Shown piece by piece: positions 1 to 8,049 of a stretch of DNA of 64,000 nucleotides; position 1 is the stretch's first letter; every line of letters starts with the position of its first letter. The notes below the pieces were generated by a model. It made no database searches and had not been told where the DNA came from. It saw only the letters and a program-made list of their open reading frames with translations. Made by a program: the position numbers and the translations under genes. The DNA comes from JACVRW01 sp963739095 (GTDB taxonomy: Bacteria; Actinomycetota; Thermoleophilia; Solirubrobacterales; Thermoleophilaceae): NCBI GenBank assembly GCA_963739095.1, contig CAVTZF010000001.1, positions 236,425 to 300,424 on the forward strand, given 5' to 3'.

Positions 1-1
1 T

Positions 2-1372
2 GCGGCGCTGGCCTACTCCTTCATGCAGACGCTGGTGCTGCCGGCGCTGCCCGCCTTCGAGAGCGACCTCGACGCCACACCCACCGCGGCCGCCTGGATC
101 GTCTCCGGGTTCTTCCTGTCGTCCTCGATCAACATCCCGATCTTCGGGCGGCTCGGGGACTCGCTCGGCAAGGTGCGCGTGCTGACGATCGTGTTGATCG
201 TGCTCGCCGTCGCCACCGTTGGGGCGGCGCTGGCGCCGAGCCTCGAGGTGCTGATCTTCTTCCGCGTGCTCCAGGGTGTGGCCGGCTCGGTCTTCCCACT
301 CAGCTTCGGGATCGTCCGTGACGAGCTGCCGACCGAGCGCGTGGGCTTCGGGATCGGCGTGGTGAGCGCGATCTTCGGCATAGGGAGCGGCTTCGGCTAC
401 GTCGCCAGCGGGATCGTGCTCGAGCTGCTCAGCTGGCGCTGGCTGTTCGTGTTCGCGCTCGTGCCGGTGCTGATCGCCATCGCGCTCGTGCCGCGCCTGC
501 CCGAGTCGCGCGAGCTCGCGCCGGGGCGGCCCGACTGGCTCGGCGGCCTGCTGCTCTCGCTCAGCCTGCTTGCGCTGCTCGTCGGGCTGACGGAGGGCAA
601 GAACTGGGGCTGGACGAGCCCCGCGGTACTGGGCCTGTTCGCCGCCGGGCTGTTGTTCCTGGTGATCTGGACCGCCGTCGAGCGGCGGATCAGATACCCG
701 ATGGTCGACCTCGACGTGTTCGCGCGTCCCGCGATCGCGCTGCTCAGCGTGTGCACGTTCTTGATCGGCTACGCGATGTTCGCGGTCTACTCGATCATGC
801 CCGCCTTCGTGTCGGCCGACCCGGCGGAGACCGGCTACGGCTTCAGCGCCTCGCCCATCGAGATCGGCCTGTTCCTGCTGCCGGTTGCCGTGGCGATGCT
901 CGTGAGCGGGCCGCCCGCCGGCGGCGCGCGGCGGATCGCGCCGGTCAACGTCCTGCGGCTGGGCATCGTCGCGTTGACGGTCTCGCTCGCGCTGATCGCC
1001 TTCGCCCACGACGATCGAGCCCTGCTGTACGTGTGGCTCGCGCTGCTCGGCATCGGCACGGGCGTGACGCTCGCCGTGCTCGGGCGTCTGGCCGTGGAGG
1101 CGGTGCGCCCCGATCAGACCGGCATCGCGGGCGGAATCAACACGCTCATGCGCACCGTCGGCGGCGCCGTCGCAGCGCAGGCGAGCGCCGTCATCACGGC
1201 CGGCTTCCTGCTGTCCGACGGCACGCGCGCCGAGAAGGGCTTCGTGATCGCGTTCGTGGTGGCCGCCGTCGCAGGGCTGGCGGCGCTCGTCGCGTCGATC
1301 CCGCTCGCTCGCGCGCAGGTCGGCCTCACGCCCGCTTTTGCGCAGTACCAACCGACCAACCGTTTGCCTTAG
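2..1372 (+). CDS. MFS drug/solute exporter, DHA2 (14-TM) type, 5' end cut by window
   Basis: An integral membrane, proton-driven exporter of the DHA2/EmrB-QacA group, judged from the protein. The reading frame is open to the window edge, so the true start lies upstream; the first Met in view is at 23. The loop 2-3 signature G-R-L-G-D-x-L-G-K is at about residues 56-64, followed by R-V-L-Q-G-V-A-G-S in the next helix. Long hydrophobic segments continue to the C-terminus, fitting 12-14 helices. The substrate cannot be read from sequence. It ends 34 bp before the luciferase-like gene at 1407, and its last codons overlap a repeated ACCAACCG element, so the next gene may have its own promoter inside this 3' end. 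Confidence 0.88.
   Translation, partial: AALAYSFMQTLVLPALPAFESDLDATPTAAAWIVSGFFLSSSINIPIFGRLGDSLGKVRVLTIVLIVLAVATVGAALAPSLEVLIFFRVLQGVAGSVFPLSFGIVRDELPTERVGFGIGVVSAIFGIGSGFGYVASGIVLELLSWRWLFVFALVPVLIAIALVPRLPESRELAPGRPDWLGGLLLSLSLLALLVGLTEGKNWGWTSPAVLGLFAAGLLFLVIWTAVERRIRYPMVDLDVFARPAIALLSVCTFLIGYAMFAVYSIMPAFVSADPAETGYGFSASPIEIGLFLLPVAVAMLVSGPPAGGARRIAPVNVLRLGIVALTVSLALIAFAHDDRALLYVWLALLGIGTGVTLAVLGRLAVEAVRPDQTGIAGGINTLMRTVGGAVAAQASAVITAGFLLSDGTRAEKGFVIAFVVAAVAGLAALVASIPLARAQVGLTPAFAQYQPTNRLP
1347..1362. promoter_or_regulatory. Direct repeat ACCAACCG x2, candidate operator
   Basis: Two perfect head-to-tail copies of ACCAACCG lie in the 3' end of the MFS gene, 44 bp before the start of the luciferase-like gene. 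A related ACCAAnCG or CGATTGGT core recurs near several other gene starts in the window. A TetR-type operator role is inference. Confidence 0.35.
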
Positions 1373-1406
1373 ACTGGCGCCAGCTCTGCGACCTGAGGAG
1401 AGGTGC

Positions 1407-2447
1407 ATGAAATTCGGTCTGCTGTTCCGCGTCCAGGATCCGCCGAATGCCGAGAACATCGTGGGCCGCTGGCAGGAGGCGCTCGAGACGGCGAAGGTGG
1501 CCGAGGAGTCGGGCTTCGACGGCGTCTTCCTGCCCGAGCACCACATGATGCCCGACGCCTACCTGCCCTCTCAGTGGCCGGTGCTCGGCGCGCTGGCCGC
1601 GATCACCGACCGGCTCGAGATCGGCACCACCGTCCATCTCCTTCCGTTCGAGCACCCGATCCACACGGCCGAGCACGGCGCAATGGTCGACGTCCTCTCG
1701 AACGGCCGACTGCGGCTCGGCGTCGGCATGGCGAACTTCCCGGAGGAGTTCGACCTGTTCGGGCTCGAGCACAAGCGCCAGGTCTCGCGCTTCGAGGAGG
1801 GCATCGAGATCGTGCAGCGAGCCTGGGCCGGCGAGCAGCTCGACTTCGAGGGCAAGCACTTCAAGGTCAAGGGCCAGATCACCCCGAAGCCGGTGGGCGC
1901 AGAGCTCTGGATCGGCGCGATGTCCGAGCCGGGCGTGCGCCGCGCCGCGCGCTTCGGCACCCGCTGGCCGACGGACCCGCTGCACAACCTCGACGTCATG
2001 AAGTACTGGGCCGACCTCTACCGCGAGGCTGGGATCGAGTACGGGACCTCCGACAAGCTGGGCGTGGTGCTGCTGCGCGACGGCTGGGTGGCGGACTCGC
2101 TCGAGGAGGTCGAGAAGACCTGGTGGCCGTGCATCCGCAGCGAGCACTGGTTCTACTTCGAGCGCGTCCCGCGCTGGGTGGCCGATCGCGAGCCGTTCAT
2201 CGCCGACATCAAGTCGGAGGACGACTTCAAGTTCGAGCAGCACCACATCGACCGGCTGATCGTCGGCAGCCCCGAGGACTGCATCGAGAAGATCCGCAAG
2301 TTCCAGGAGGTGCTCGACCCCGACTACCTGGTCCTCTCCTTCCGTGTCGCGCTCGGCCCGAGCTTCGAGGAGGAGCTCGAGTGCGTGCGCCGCTTCGGAC
2401 AGGATGTGATTCCGGCCTTCAAGCCGGTCGCGACCACCGGTGGGTAG
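1407..2447 (+). CDS. Luciferase-like (LLM class) flavin/F420-dependent oxidoreductase
   Basis: A cytosolic TIM-barrel enzyme of the bacterial luciferase superfamily, probably using FMN or F420 to oxidise or reduce a small organic molecule. The N-terminus (MKFGLLF) forms the first strand. Family-typical features are the E-H-H in FLPEHHMM (about residues 48-55), the DVLSNGRLRLGVGMAN segment (about 95-110) and the late segment IVGSPEDCIEKI. Its 346 aa are normal for the family. ATG 1407 is chosen because a GAGGAG ribosome-binding site sits just upstream and the protein then begins with the family's first beta strand. The next gene starts at GTG 2440, overlapping this one by 8 nt, so the two luciferase-like genes are probably co-translated. 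The substrate is unknown. Confidence 0.88.
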   Translation: MKFGLLFRVQDPPNAENIVGRWQEALETAKVAEESGFDGVFLPEHHMMPDAYLPSQWPVLGALAAITDRLEIGTTVHLLPFEHPIHTAEHGAMVDVLSNGRLRLGVGMANFPEEFDLFGLEHKRQVSRFEEGIEIVQRAWAGEQLDFEGKHFKVKGQITPKPVGAELWIGAMSEPGVRRAARFGTRWPTDPLHNLDVMKYWADLYREAGIEYGTSDKLGVVLLRDGWVADSLEEVEKTWWPCIRSEHWFYFERVPRWVADREPFIADIKSEDDFKFEQHHIDRLIVGSPEDCIEKIRKFQEVLDPDYLVLSFRVALGPSFEEELECVRRFGQDVIPAFKPVATTGG

Positions 2448-3399
2448 GCCCGCGGCCGCGGCGGACCCGGCCGGGGCGGCGCCCGCCCCGCGGCTCAGCG
2501 TGCGGGTCGGGGTCGGTTGGAACCCCTTCGCGGGTGATGGGCTCGGCGACGGCCGCTTCTGGGAGGCGGTCGAGGCGATGGAGGAGGTCGGCTACGACTC
2601 CGTCTGGCTGGCAGACACCGCCGCGCTGCCCGGTGCCGCGCCGCTGCCGCTGCTCGCCGCCGTCGCGGCGCGCACCGAGCGGCTCAAGCTCGGCATCGGC
2701 GTGCTGGTGCTGCCGCCGCGCAATCCGGTGCTGCTCGCGCGCGAGCTCGCCACGGTCGACGTGATCTCCGGTGGCCGCCTGCTCCCGGCCGGGGGGCTCG
2801 GCATCAACATCCCGGCCGAGCTGGAGGCGATGGGGGTGCGGCGCGAGGACCGCGTCGGCAGGCTCGAGGAGTCGGTCCAGATCGTCAAGGCGCTCTGGCC
2901 GGGCGAGCCCGTGACGATGCGCGGGCGCCACTGGTCGCTCACCGACGTGCGGCTCGAGCCGCGCCCGGTCCGCCGCAAGCTCGAGTTCTGGCTCGGCGGC
3001 TCGGCGCCGCCGGCGCTGCGCCGGGTGGGGCGGATCGCCGACGGCTGGCTCACCTCGTTCGTCGGCCCGGACGAGTTCGCGGGCATGGCCGACGTGATCC
3101 GCGCGAGCGCCGCCGAGGCGGGCCGCTCGATCGACGAGGACCACTACGGCGCCACGGTCTTCGCCGCGCCGAGCGAGGACCAGCTGCCGGCCGCCGCGCG
3201 CCGGCTGCTCGGGCGCCGTCCCGAGCTGGCGCGCGAGGACCACATCGCCTACGGCACCGGCGAGCTGCGCCGGCTGCTCGAGCGCTTCCGTGCCGCCGGG
3301 GCGACGAAGTTCGTGGCGATACCGATCGCAGACGAGACCGTGCCCTGGTTGCGCGAGATGTACGCCGAGGCGATCGGGCCCTTCGAGGCGACGGCGTGA
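2440..3399 (+). CDS. Luciferase-like (LLM class) F420-type oxidoreductase
   Basis: A second luciferase-family enzyme of about 319 aa. After a short Ala/Pro-rich leader the first strand is VRVGVGWNPF, followed by the typical GYDSVWLADT (about residues 49-58) and LGIGVLVLPPRNPVLLARE (about 86-104). The GGRLLPAGGLGIN segment matches the F420-dependent subgroup more than true luciferases. GTG 2440 overlaps the previous gene; an internal start nearer the first strand is also possible. The stop overlaps the GTG of the next gene (GTGA at 3396-3399), so three genes form one translationally coupled unit. It is not a close copy of its neighbour, so the two probably act on different steps or substrates. 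Confidence 0.86.
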   Translation: MGRPAAAADPAGAAPAPRLSVRVGVGWNPFAGDGLGDGRFWEAVEAMEEVGYDSVWLADTAALPGAAPLPLLAAVAARTERLKLGIGVLVLPPRNPVLLARELATVDVISGGRLLPAGGLGINIPAELEAMGVRREDRVGRLEESVQIVKALWPGEPVTMRGRHWSLTDVRLEPRPVRRKLEFWLGGSAPPALRRVGRIADGWLTSFVGPDEFAGMADVIRASAAEAGRSIDEDHYGATVFAAPSEDQLPAAARRLLGRRPELAREDHIAYGTGELRRLLERFRAAGATKFVAIPIADETVPWLREMYAEAIGPFEATA

Positions 3400-4559
3400 G
3401 CATGGCGGGCGACGTCGACGTCGAGCGCACCAACGAGCTGATCAAGCTCTTCGGCGAGCACCAGTACGCGGACATGCGCGTCGAGCGGCGTGAGGCGATG
3501 CGCTCGGTCCTCTTCGACCTTCCGCGCCGCTCACCGCTCGGCTGGCAGTGCCTCTACGAGCACGCGCCGGCGTTCCTGCGCGAGGTGTCCGAGCAGGCGA
3601 CGCCGGAGCAGATCGGCGCCGGCATGCGCACGGTCGGGTCGCGCCCGTATGCGCTGCAGCCGTTCATCTTCGTCTGCAGCTACCTGGGGGCGCGTCAGAT
3701 GCGGATGCTCGAGCTCGGCCTCTCGCAGGGCCAGCCGTTCGCCGAGGAACGCCCGGCGGACCTCGCGTTCATCATGGACTTCTGGGCCCGCCTGATGGGC
3801 GCCTACCGCTCCGACGACGCGTTGCTACCGCGCCAGGCGGGCGGCAGCCTCCCGATCCTCGACGGCGATGCGATCGCCGAGCTGAGCGAGCGTGCGCGCC
3901 CCGCCTCCGAGGACGACCGCACGGCGATCCGGCGCATGGCGGCCACGCTCGAGCTGTTGAACTTCATCCTCCACGGCGAGCAGCGCGACGGCATCTTCGG
4001 CCACGGGCCGTACGACCTGGGCGGCGGCTCCGTGCTGCTCGGCAAGGAGTTCAACGACCTGCGCAACGACTACATGCCCTGGGCGCTCACGGAGACGCGC
4101 GTGCCGCTCGCGAACGTCGCCGTGATCCAGGTGGCGCACGACGTCGAGGTCAGCTGCGACATGTTCGGCTCGATGACGATCCATCCGCACGAGATCGACG
4201 ACCGCCTCGAGCGGATCGTCGTGCTCACGAACGAGGGCGGCAGCCTGCGCGAGCTCGACATGGACGAGGTCGTCGCCGTCCAGCACGCGGCCGCCGACGC
4301 GCAGGAGGAGCTCTTCCTGAAGGCGGTCGAGTGGGATGACCGCTACAAGATCGTCTACGGCGCGCCGATGTTCGCGAACCACCTCAAGCCGTTTCTCGAC
4401 GCGGCGGACCTTGGTGACGATGCCGCCCAGCGGCTGATGGACGCCTGCCAGGGCACGGCGGACCGCATGGTGGACGACATGCTCGAGGTCGAGCTGCCGC
4501 CGATCTGGGGCCACATGGCCAAGCCGCAGGGCGACTTCTACTGGCCGCTGTCGGCCTGA
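3396..4559 (+). CDS. Conserved-looking protein of unknown function (387 aa)
   Basis: I do not recognise this family. The protein is soluble, with no signal peptide or membrane helix, acidic and helix-rich, with several His-containing segments (LNFILHGEQRDG at about residues 190-201, SMTIHPHEIDD at about 258-268). It overlaps the preceding luciferase-like gene by 4 nt (GTGA), so it is almost certainly made together with it and may be a partner or a following enzyme. GTG 3396 is used for that coupling; ATG 3402 would remove only two residues. Its 3' end overlaps the convergent acyl-CoA synthetase gene by 22 bp. Coding is supported by clear third-position GC bias and by its length. Confidence 0.75.
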   Translation: MSMAGDVDVERTNELIKLFGEHQYADMRVERREAMRSVLFDLPRRSPLGWQCLYEHAPAFLREVSEQATPEQIGAGMRTVGSRPYALQPFIFVCSYLGARQMRMLELGLSQGQPFAEERPADLAFIMDFWARLMGAYRSDDALLPRQAGGSLPILDGDAIAELSERARPASEDDRTAIRRMAATLELLNFILHGEQRDGIFGHGPYDLGGGSVLLGKEFNDLRNDYMPWALTETRVPLANVAVIQVAHDVEVSCDMFGSMTIHPHEIDDRLERIVVLTNEGGSLRELDMDEVVAVQHAAADAQEELFLKAVEWDDRYKIVYGAPMFANHLKPFLDAADLGDDAAQRLMDACQGTADRMVDDMLEVELPPIWGHMAKPQGDFYWPLSA

Positions 4560-6649
4560 AGCAGCAGGGCGTCGACAGCCGTCGCGCCCTGCCCGCGCGG
4601 GTGCACGAGCAGCGGGTTGACCTCGATCGCGTCGAGCCGCTCGCCCGCGGCGAGCGCGACGGCGGCCACGCCCTCGATCGCCGTGACGGCGGCGTCGAGG
4701 TCGGCCTCGGGCGCCCCGCGGTAGCCGCGCAGCAGCGGCGTCACGGGCAGCTCGTCGAGCATCGCGCGCGCCTCGCCGGCCCGTAGCGGCAGCATCCGTC
4801 GCGACACCTGGGGGAGCAGCTCGGCGAGCAGCCCGCCCGCGCCCACCACGAGTACCGGGCCGAGCACCGGATCACGACGCGCCCCGATGATCAGCTCGAT
4901 CCCCTCGGGCGCCATCGCCTGGACGACCGATCCCTCGGGATCGGCGCCCGCGGCCCGCGCGGCCTCGACCACGCGCTCGTGCGCGGCCGCCACGGCGTCC
5001 GCGCCCGACACGCCGACGACCACCGCGCCGGCCTCGCTCTTGTGCGGTAGATCGCGCGCAGAGGCCTTGACGACGAACGGGCCGTCGCCGGGCTCTCCGG
5101 CGGCGCTGCGCGCCTCATCGGCGCTGCGGCAGAGCACGGTGCGTGCCGTCGGCACGCCGGCCGCCGCGAGCAGCGCGAGCGCCTCGGCCTCGGTCGAGGC
5201 GGCCTCAGCCGGCAGCTCGAGCGCGAGCGGCTGCTGCTCGAGCTCGTCCGGCGCCGGGCTGCCGACCGCCGCTCGCGCCGCCAGCGCGCGCATGCAGCGC
5301 GCCGCGTCCTCGAACACGGCCAGGCCGGCCTCGCTCAAGCGCCGGCGCGCGGGCAGGCTCATCTCGCCGGCGGTCCAGAGTACGGCGAGGTTGGTGGCGT
5401 CGGCGCCGAGCACCAGGTCGGCGAGCCGGTCCGAGTCCTCGGGCCTGTGCACGGTCAGGACGAGCACGGCGGTGCCGAACTCCTCGGCCTCCGTGAACGC
5501 GCGCAGCGACTCCTGGAAGATCTCAGGCTTCTCCGAGAACATTCCGCTCATGTCGACCGGGTTCGAGAGCGCGGCGAAGTCCGGCACGACGGCGGCGAGC
5601 CGCTCGCGCGTCTCGGGGCGCAGGTCGGGCAGCTCGAGGCCCGCGCGCTCGGCGGCCTCGGTCGAGATCACGCCGGCGCCACCCGAGGTCGTGAGGATGC
5701 CGACTCCGCGGCTCGAGGACGGTCCCAGCCGCTCGAGCGCGACGCACGCATCGATCAGGTCGTCGAAGCCGTAGACGCGGACGGCGCCGTGCCGGGCGAG
5801 GAATGCGTCGACCACGTCGTCCTCGGTGGCGAGCGCTCCGGTGTGTGCGGCGCTCGCGCGCGCCGCGGCGGCGGTTGCGCCCGCCTTGAGCACCACCACC
5901 GGCTTGCCGACCGCGCGCAGCGCGTCGAGGCCGCCGGCGAACGTGTCCGGGTCGCGGATGCCCTCGAGGAAGATGCCGACCACCTTCGTGGGCTCGTGCT
6001 CGGCGAGCCACCAGAGCAGCTCGCCGACCTTCAGGTCGGCCTCGTTGCCGGTACATACGGCCACGCTGAGGCCGGCGCCGGCGTCCTGGGAGCGCTCAAC
6101 GAGCAGGCCCGCCACACCGCCCGACTGAGCGAGCAGCGAGATCCCGCCGCTCGCGAACGACGGCCGGAAGCCGACCCCGGACGCGATTACGCAGGTCGAG
6201 TCGGCTCTGTTGATGAGACCGGGGCTGTTGGGGCCGACCACGCGCAGGCCGGTGCGGCGCGCGAGCTCGGTGATCCGGCGCTCCTCCTCGGCGCCCTCTT
6301 CGCCGACCTCCGAGAAACCGGACGAGAAGATCACCGCCCCGCCGACGCCTGCCTCCGCGCACTCCTCGATGCCGGTGAGGACCTTGCTCTGGGGAAGCGA
6401 GATGACGGCGAGATCGATCGGCTCGTCGGCCGCCGCGGCGGCGATGCTCGGCGCGCAGGGCAGGCCGTCGATGACGTCGCGGGCCGGGTTGACCGGCACG
6501 ATCCGCCCCTCGAAGCCATGGCGCTGGAGGCCGGTGATGAAACGGCTGGAGAGCGCGCCGGGACGCGAAGACGCACCGAGCACGGCGACCGATCTCGGTC
6601 GCAGGACCCGGTCGAGGCCGGCCACCTGGCTGGGAGCCTCGGCGCTCAC
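4538..6649 (-). CDS. ADP-forming acyl-CoA synthetase (acetate-CoA ligase family, fused alpha-beta)
   Basis: A 703-aa cytosolic enzyme that makes an acyl-CoA from acid, CoA and ATP, releasing ADP via a phosphohistidine. Domains in order: CoA-binding Rossmann domain (about 12-140; V-A-V-L-G-A-S-S-R-P-G at the start), succinyl-CoA-ligase-like domain (about 150-440) with the phosphorylated-His motif A-A-H-T-G-A-L-A near residue 267, then an ATP-grasp domain (about 480-690; FVVKASARDLPHKSEAGAV). All parts expected of the fused actinobacterial type are present. It lies 39 bp downstream of the NTF2-like gene on the same strand, so it may end the P450/SDR/MaoC operon, but a candidate operator sits in that gap. 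It would supply the CoA thioester that the MaoC and MFE-2-type SDR proteins need. The acid substrate is unknown. Confidence 0.9.
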   Translation of the reverse strand: MSAEAPSQVAGLDRVLRPRSVAVLGASSRPGALSSRFITGLQRHGFEGRIVPVNPARDVIDGLPCAPSIAAAAADEPIDLAVISLPQSKVLTGIEECAEAGVGGAVIFSSGFSEVGEEGAEEERRITELARRTGLRVVGPNSPGLINRADSTCVIASGVGFRPSFASGGISLLAQSGGVAGLLVERSQDAGAGLSVAVCTGNEADLKVGELLWWLAEHEPTKVVGIFLEGIRDPDTFAGGLDALRAVGKPVVVLKAGATAAAARASAAHTGALATEDDVVDAFLARHGAVRVYGFDDLIDACVALERLGPSSSRGVGILTTSGGAGVISTEAAERAGLELPDLRPETRERLAAVVPDFAALSNPVDMSGMFSEKPEIFQESLRAFTEAEEFGTAVLVLTVHRPEDSDRLADLVLGADATNLAVLWTAGEMSLPARRRLSEAGLAVFEDAARCMRALAARAAVGSPAPDELEQQPLALELPAEAASTEAEALALLAAAGVPTARTVLCRSADEARSAAGEPGDGPFVVKASARDLPHKSEAGAVVVGVSGADAVAAAHERVVEAARAAGADPEGSVVQAMAPEGIELIIGARRDPVLGPVLVVGAGGLLAELLPQVSRRMLPLRAGEARAMLDELPVTPLLRGYRGAPEADLDAAVTAIEGVAAVALAAGERLDAIEVNPLLVHPRGQGATAVDALLLQADSGQ

Positions 6650-6667
6650 GCGAATCAGCCTAGTCCA

Positions 6668-6687
6668 TCAGACGAACGATTGGTTGG
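6668..6687. promoter_or_regulatory. Candidate TetR-type operator before the acyl-CoA synthetase gene
   Basis: The sequence TCAGACGAACGATTGGTTGG lies 19-38 bp upstream of the minus-strand start at 6649. It shares the ten bases AGACGAACGA with the reverse complement of the palindrome at 17223-17238, and the octamer CGATTGGT with the sites at 11154 and 13109. It may allow the synthetase to be transcribed separately from the upstream operon. The role is inferred from position and recurrence. Confidence 0.4.
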
Positions 6688-6688
6688 T

Positions 6689-7234
6689 TTAGGAACCGTC
6701 CTCGGCGGCTTCTGCCTCGCTGCGCTCCCGCTCGCGCCAGGCACGGTAGCTCGGCAGCTCCTCCGGCAGCGGGCCGCGGCCCGTGTAGCCGCTCGGCCAC
6801 CCGGCGGGCTCCTGGACCATCGGGTTGCGCTCGCGCTCGACGCCGTACCAGAGCAGGTGGCGGCGGTCGCGGAAGAGCCAGCGACCGTCGCGGCGCACGT
6901 AGCGGTCCTGATAGAGGATGAGCTGGTCGACGAACTCCTCGCCGAAGTCGAGCGCCGCCCAGCAGTAGACCGTGCCGCTCGCCTCGTCGGGCCCCGCCAG
7001 GTCGACGATGTGGTTGCCGACGAAGTGGATCGTCGCGCCCTTGCGGAACCAGCGGGCGGCGTTGCTGCGGACGGTGTGGATGTCGATCACCGGCGGACTC
7101 GCCGGCTCGTTCGTCTCGGCCCACAGCGACAGCAGCAGCTCCATGTCGCGCGAGTCCTGGGCGAAGGCGTAGCGATAGACGAGCTGCCGGATCTCGTGGA
7201 CGGCCCAGAGGCGGTCGAAGCCCTCGTCGCCCAT
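6689..7234 (-). CDS. NTF2-like / SnoaL-like ring-fold protein (181 aa)
   Basis: A small cone-fold protein of the NTF2/SnoaL superfamily, which includes isomerases, dehydratases and dioxygenase small subunits. Diagnostic features are the first helix HEIRQLVYRYAFAQDSRDME (about residues 10-29), the middle strand IHFVGNHIVDL, and the RYVRRDGRWLFRDRRHLLWYG segment near 120-140. ATG 7234 is preferred because it follows the SDR stop by 2 nt and begins with the first helix; longer starts reach into the SDR gene. As last member of the tightly overlapping P450 operon it may act on the same substrate, for example as dehydratase or isomerase, but the fold alone does not fix a reaction. Confidence 0.82.
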   Translation of the reverse strand: MGDEGFDRLWAVHEIRQLVYRYAFAQDSRDMELLLSLWAETNEPASPPVIDIHTVRSNAARWFRKGATIHFVGNHIVDLAGPDEASGTVYCWAALDFGEEFVDQLILYQDRYVRRDGRWLFRDRRHLLWYGVERERNPMVQEPAGWPSGYTGRGPLPEELPSYRAWRERERSEAEAAEDGS

Positions 7235-7236
7235 CG

Positions 7237-8049
7237 TCAGTCGTAGCGCCGGTCCTGGAGGCCGGCGGCCAGGACGCCGGCGTCGACCTGGATGTCGCTG
7301 CCCGTGCACATCGCGGCGAGGTCACTTGCGCAGAACAGCGCCACGCGCGCTAGCTGGTCGGGCTCGCGCTCGCCCGCCAGCGGGTGGAAGTCGGGGGCCT
7401 CGTTCGTGCTCACCTGCGCGCCGATCTCCGCGCGCGCCTCGGCGAGCCCCTCGGTCGGGAACGAGCTTGGGGACAGCGACATCACACGCACCCGGTGCGG
7501 GCCGAGCTCCACCGCGAAGCTCTTGGTGAGACCGCGCACGCCGTGCTTCGAGCTCACGTAGTGGGCGAGACCCGGGCCGTAGCCGCGATGCCCCGCGGTG
7601 GAGGCCATGTTGAGGATCACGCCGCCGGCCCCGCGCTCGACCATCCGCCTGCCCGCCGCGCGGCAGCCGAAGAAGCTGGCGCGCAGGTTCAGGTCGAGCA
7701 CGAAGTCCCACTCCTCGTCGGTCATCCTCACGGCGGGGCTGCGTGGGAAGACGCCGGCGTTGTTGACCCAGATGTCGATCGCGCCCAGCTCGGCGACCGC
7801 GCGGTCGGCGACCGCCTCCACCTGTGCCGAGTCCCGGACGTCGGCGCCCATGCCGGTCGCCGTCACGCCGTGTTCGGCGGCGAGCCGAGCCGCGGCATCG
7901 CTGGCGGGGGATTCCTCGAGGTCGGCGAGCAGCAGGCCGGCGCCCGCCTCGGCGAAGCGCTGCGCGATCGCGTAGCCGAGACCGCGCGCTCCGCCGGTGA
8001 TCACGGCGGCTCGCCCCTCGAGCGACACGAGCTCGGCGAGAGGGATCAC
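7237..8049 (-). CDS. SDR-family NAD(P)-dependent oxidoreductase (270 aa)
   Basis: A classical short-chain dehydrogenase oxidising or reducing a hydroxyl/keto group. It has the nucleotide-binding G-G-A-R-G-L-G near residues 17-23, N-N-A-G (about 91-94), the active-site Ser in NMASTAGHRG and the Y-x-x-x-K pair in YVSSKHG near residue 163. GTG 8049 is chosen: it overlaps the P450 stop (GTGA) and gives a normal family length. The start follows VIPLAELVSLEGR, a typical leader before the first strand. It is the fourth gene of a minus-strand operon that overlaps gene to gene, so it most likely oxidises the alcohol produced by the P450 or by another enzyme of the same route. Confidence 0.88.
   Translation of the reverse strand: MIPLAELVSLEGRAAVITGGARGLGYAIAQRFAEAGAGLLLADLEESPASDAAARLAAEHGVTATGMGADVRDSAQVEAVADRAVAELGAIDIWVNNAGVFPRSPAVRMTDEEWDFVLDLNLRASFFGCRAAGRRMVERGAGGVILNMASTAGHRGYGPGLAHYVSSKHGVRGLTKSFAVELGPHRVRVMSLSPSSFPTEGLAEARAEIGAQVSTNEAPDFHPLAGEREPDQLARVALFCASDLAAMCTGSDIQVDAGVLAAGLQDRRYD

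Noticed and set aside
5447..7246. 599-codon plus-strand frame opposite the acyl-CoA synthetase and NTF2-like genes
   Set aside because: Crosses two real minus-strand genes and has shadow-type composition.
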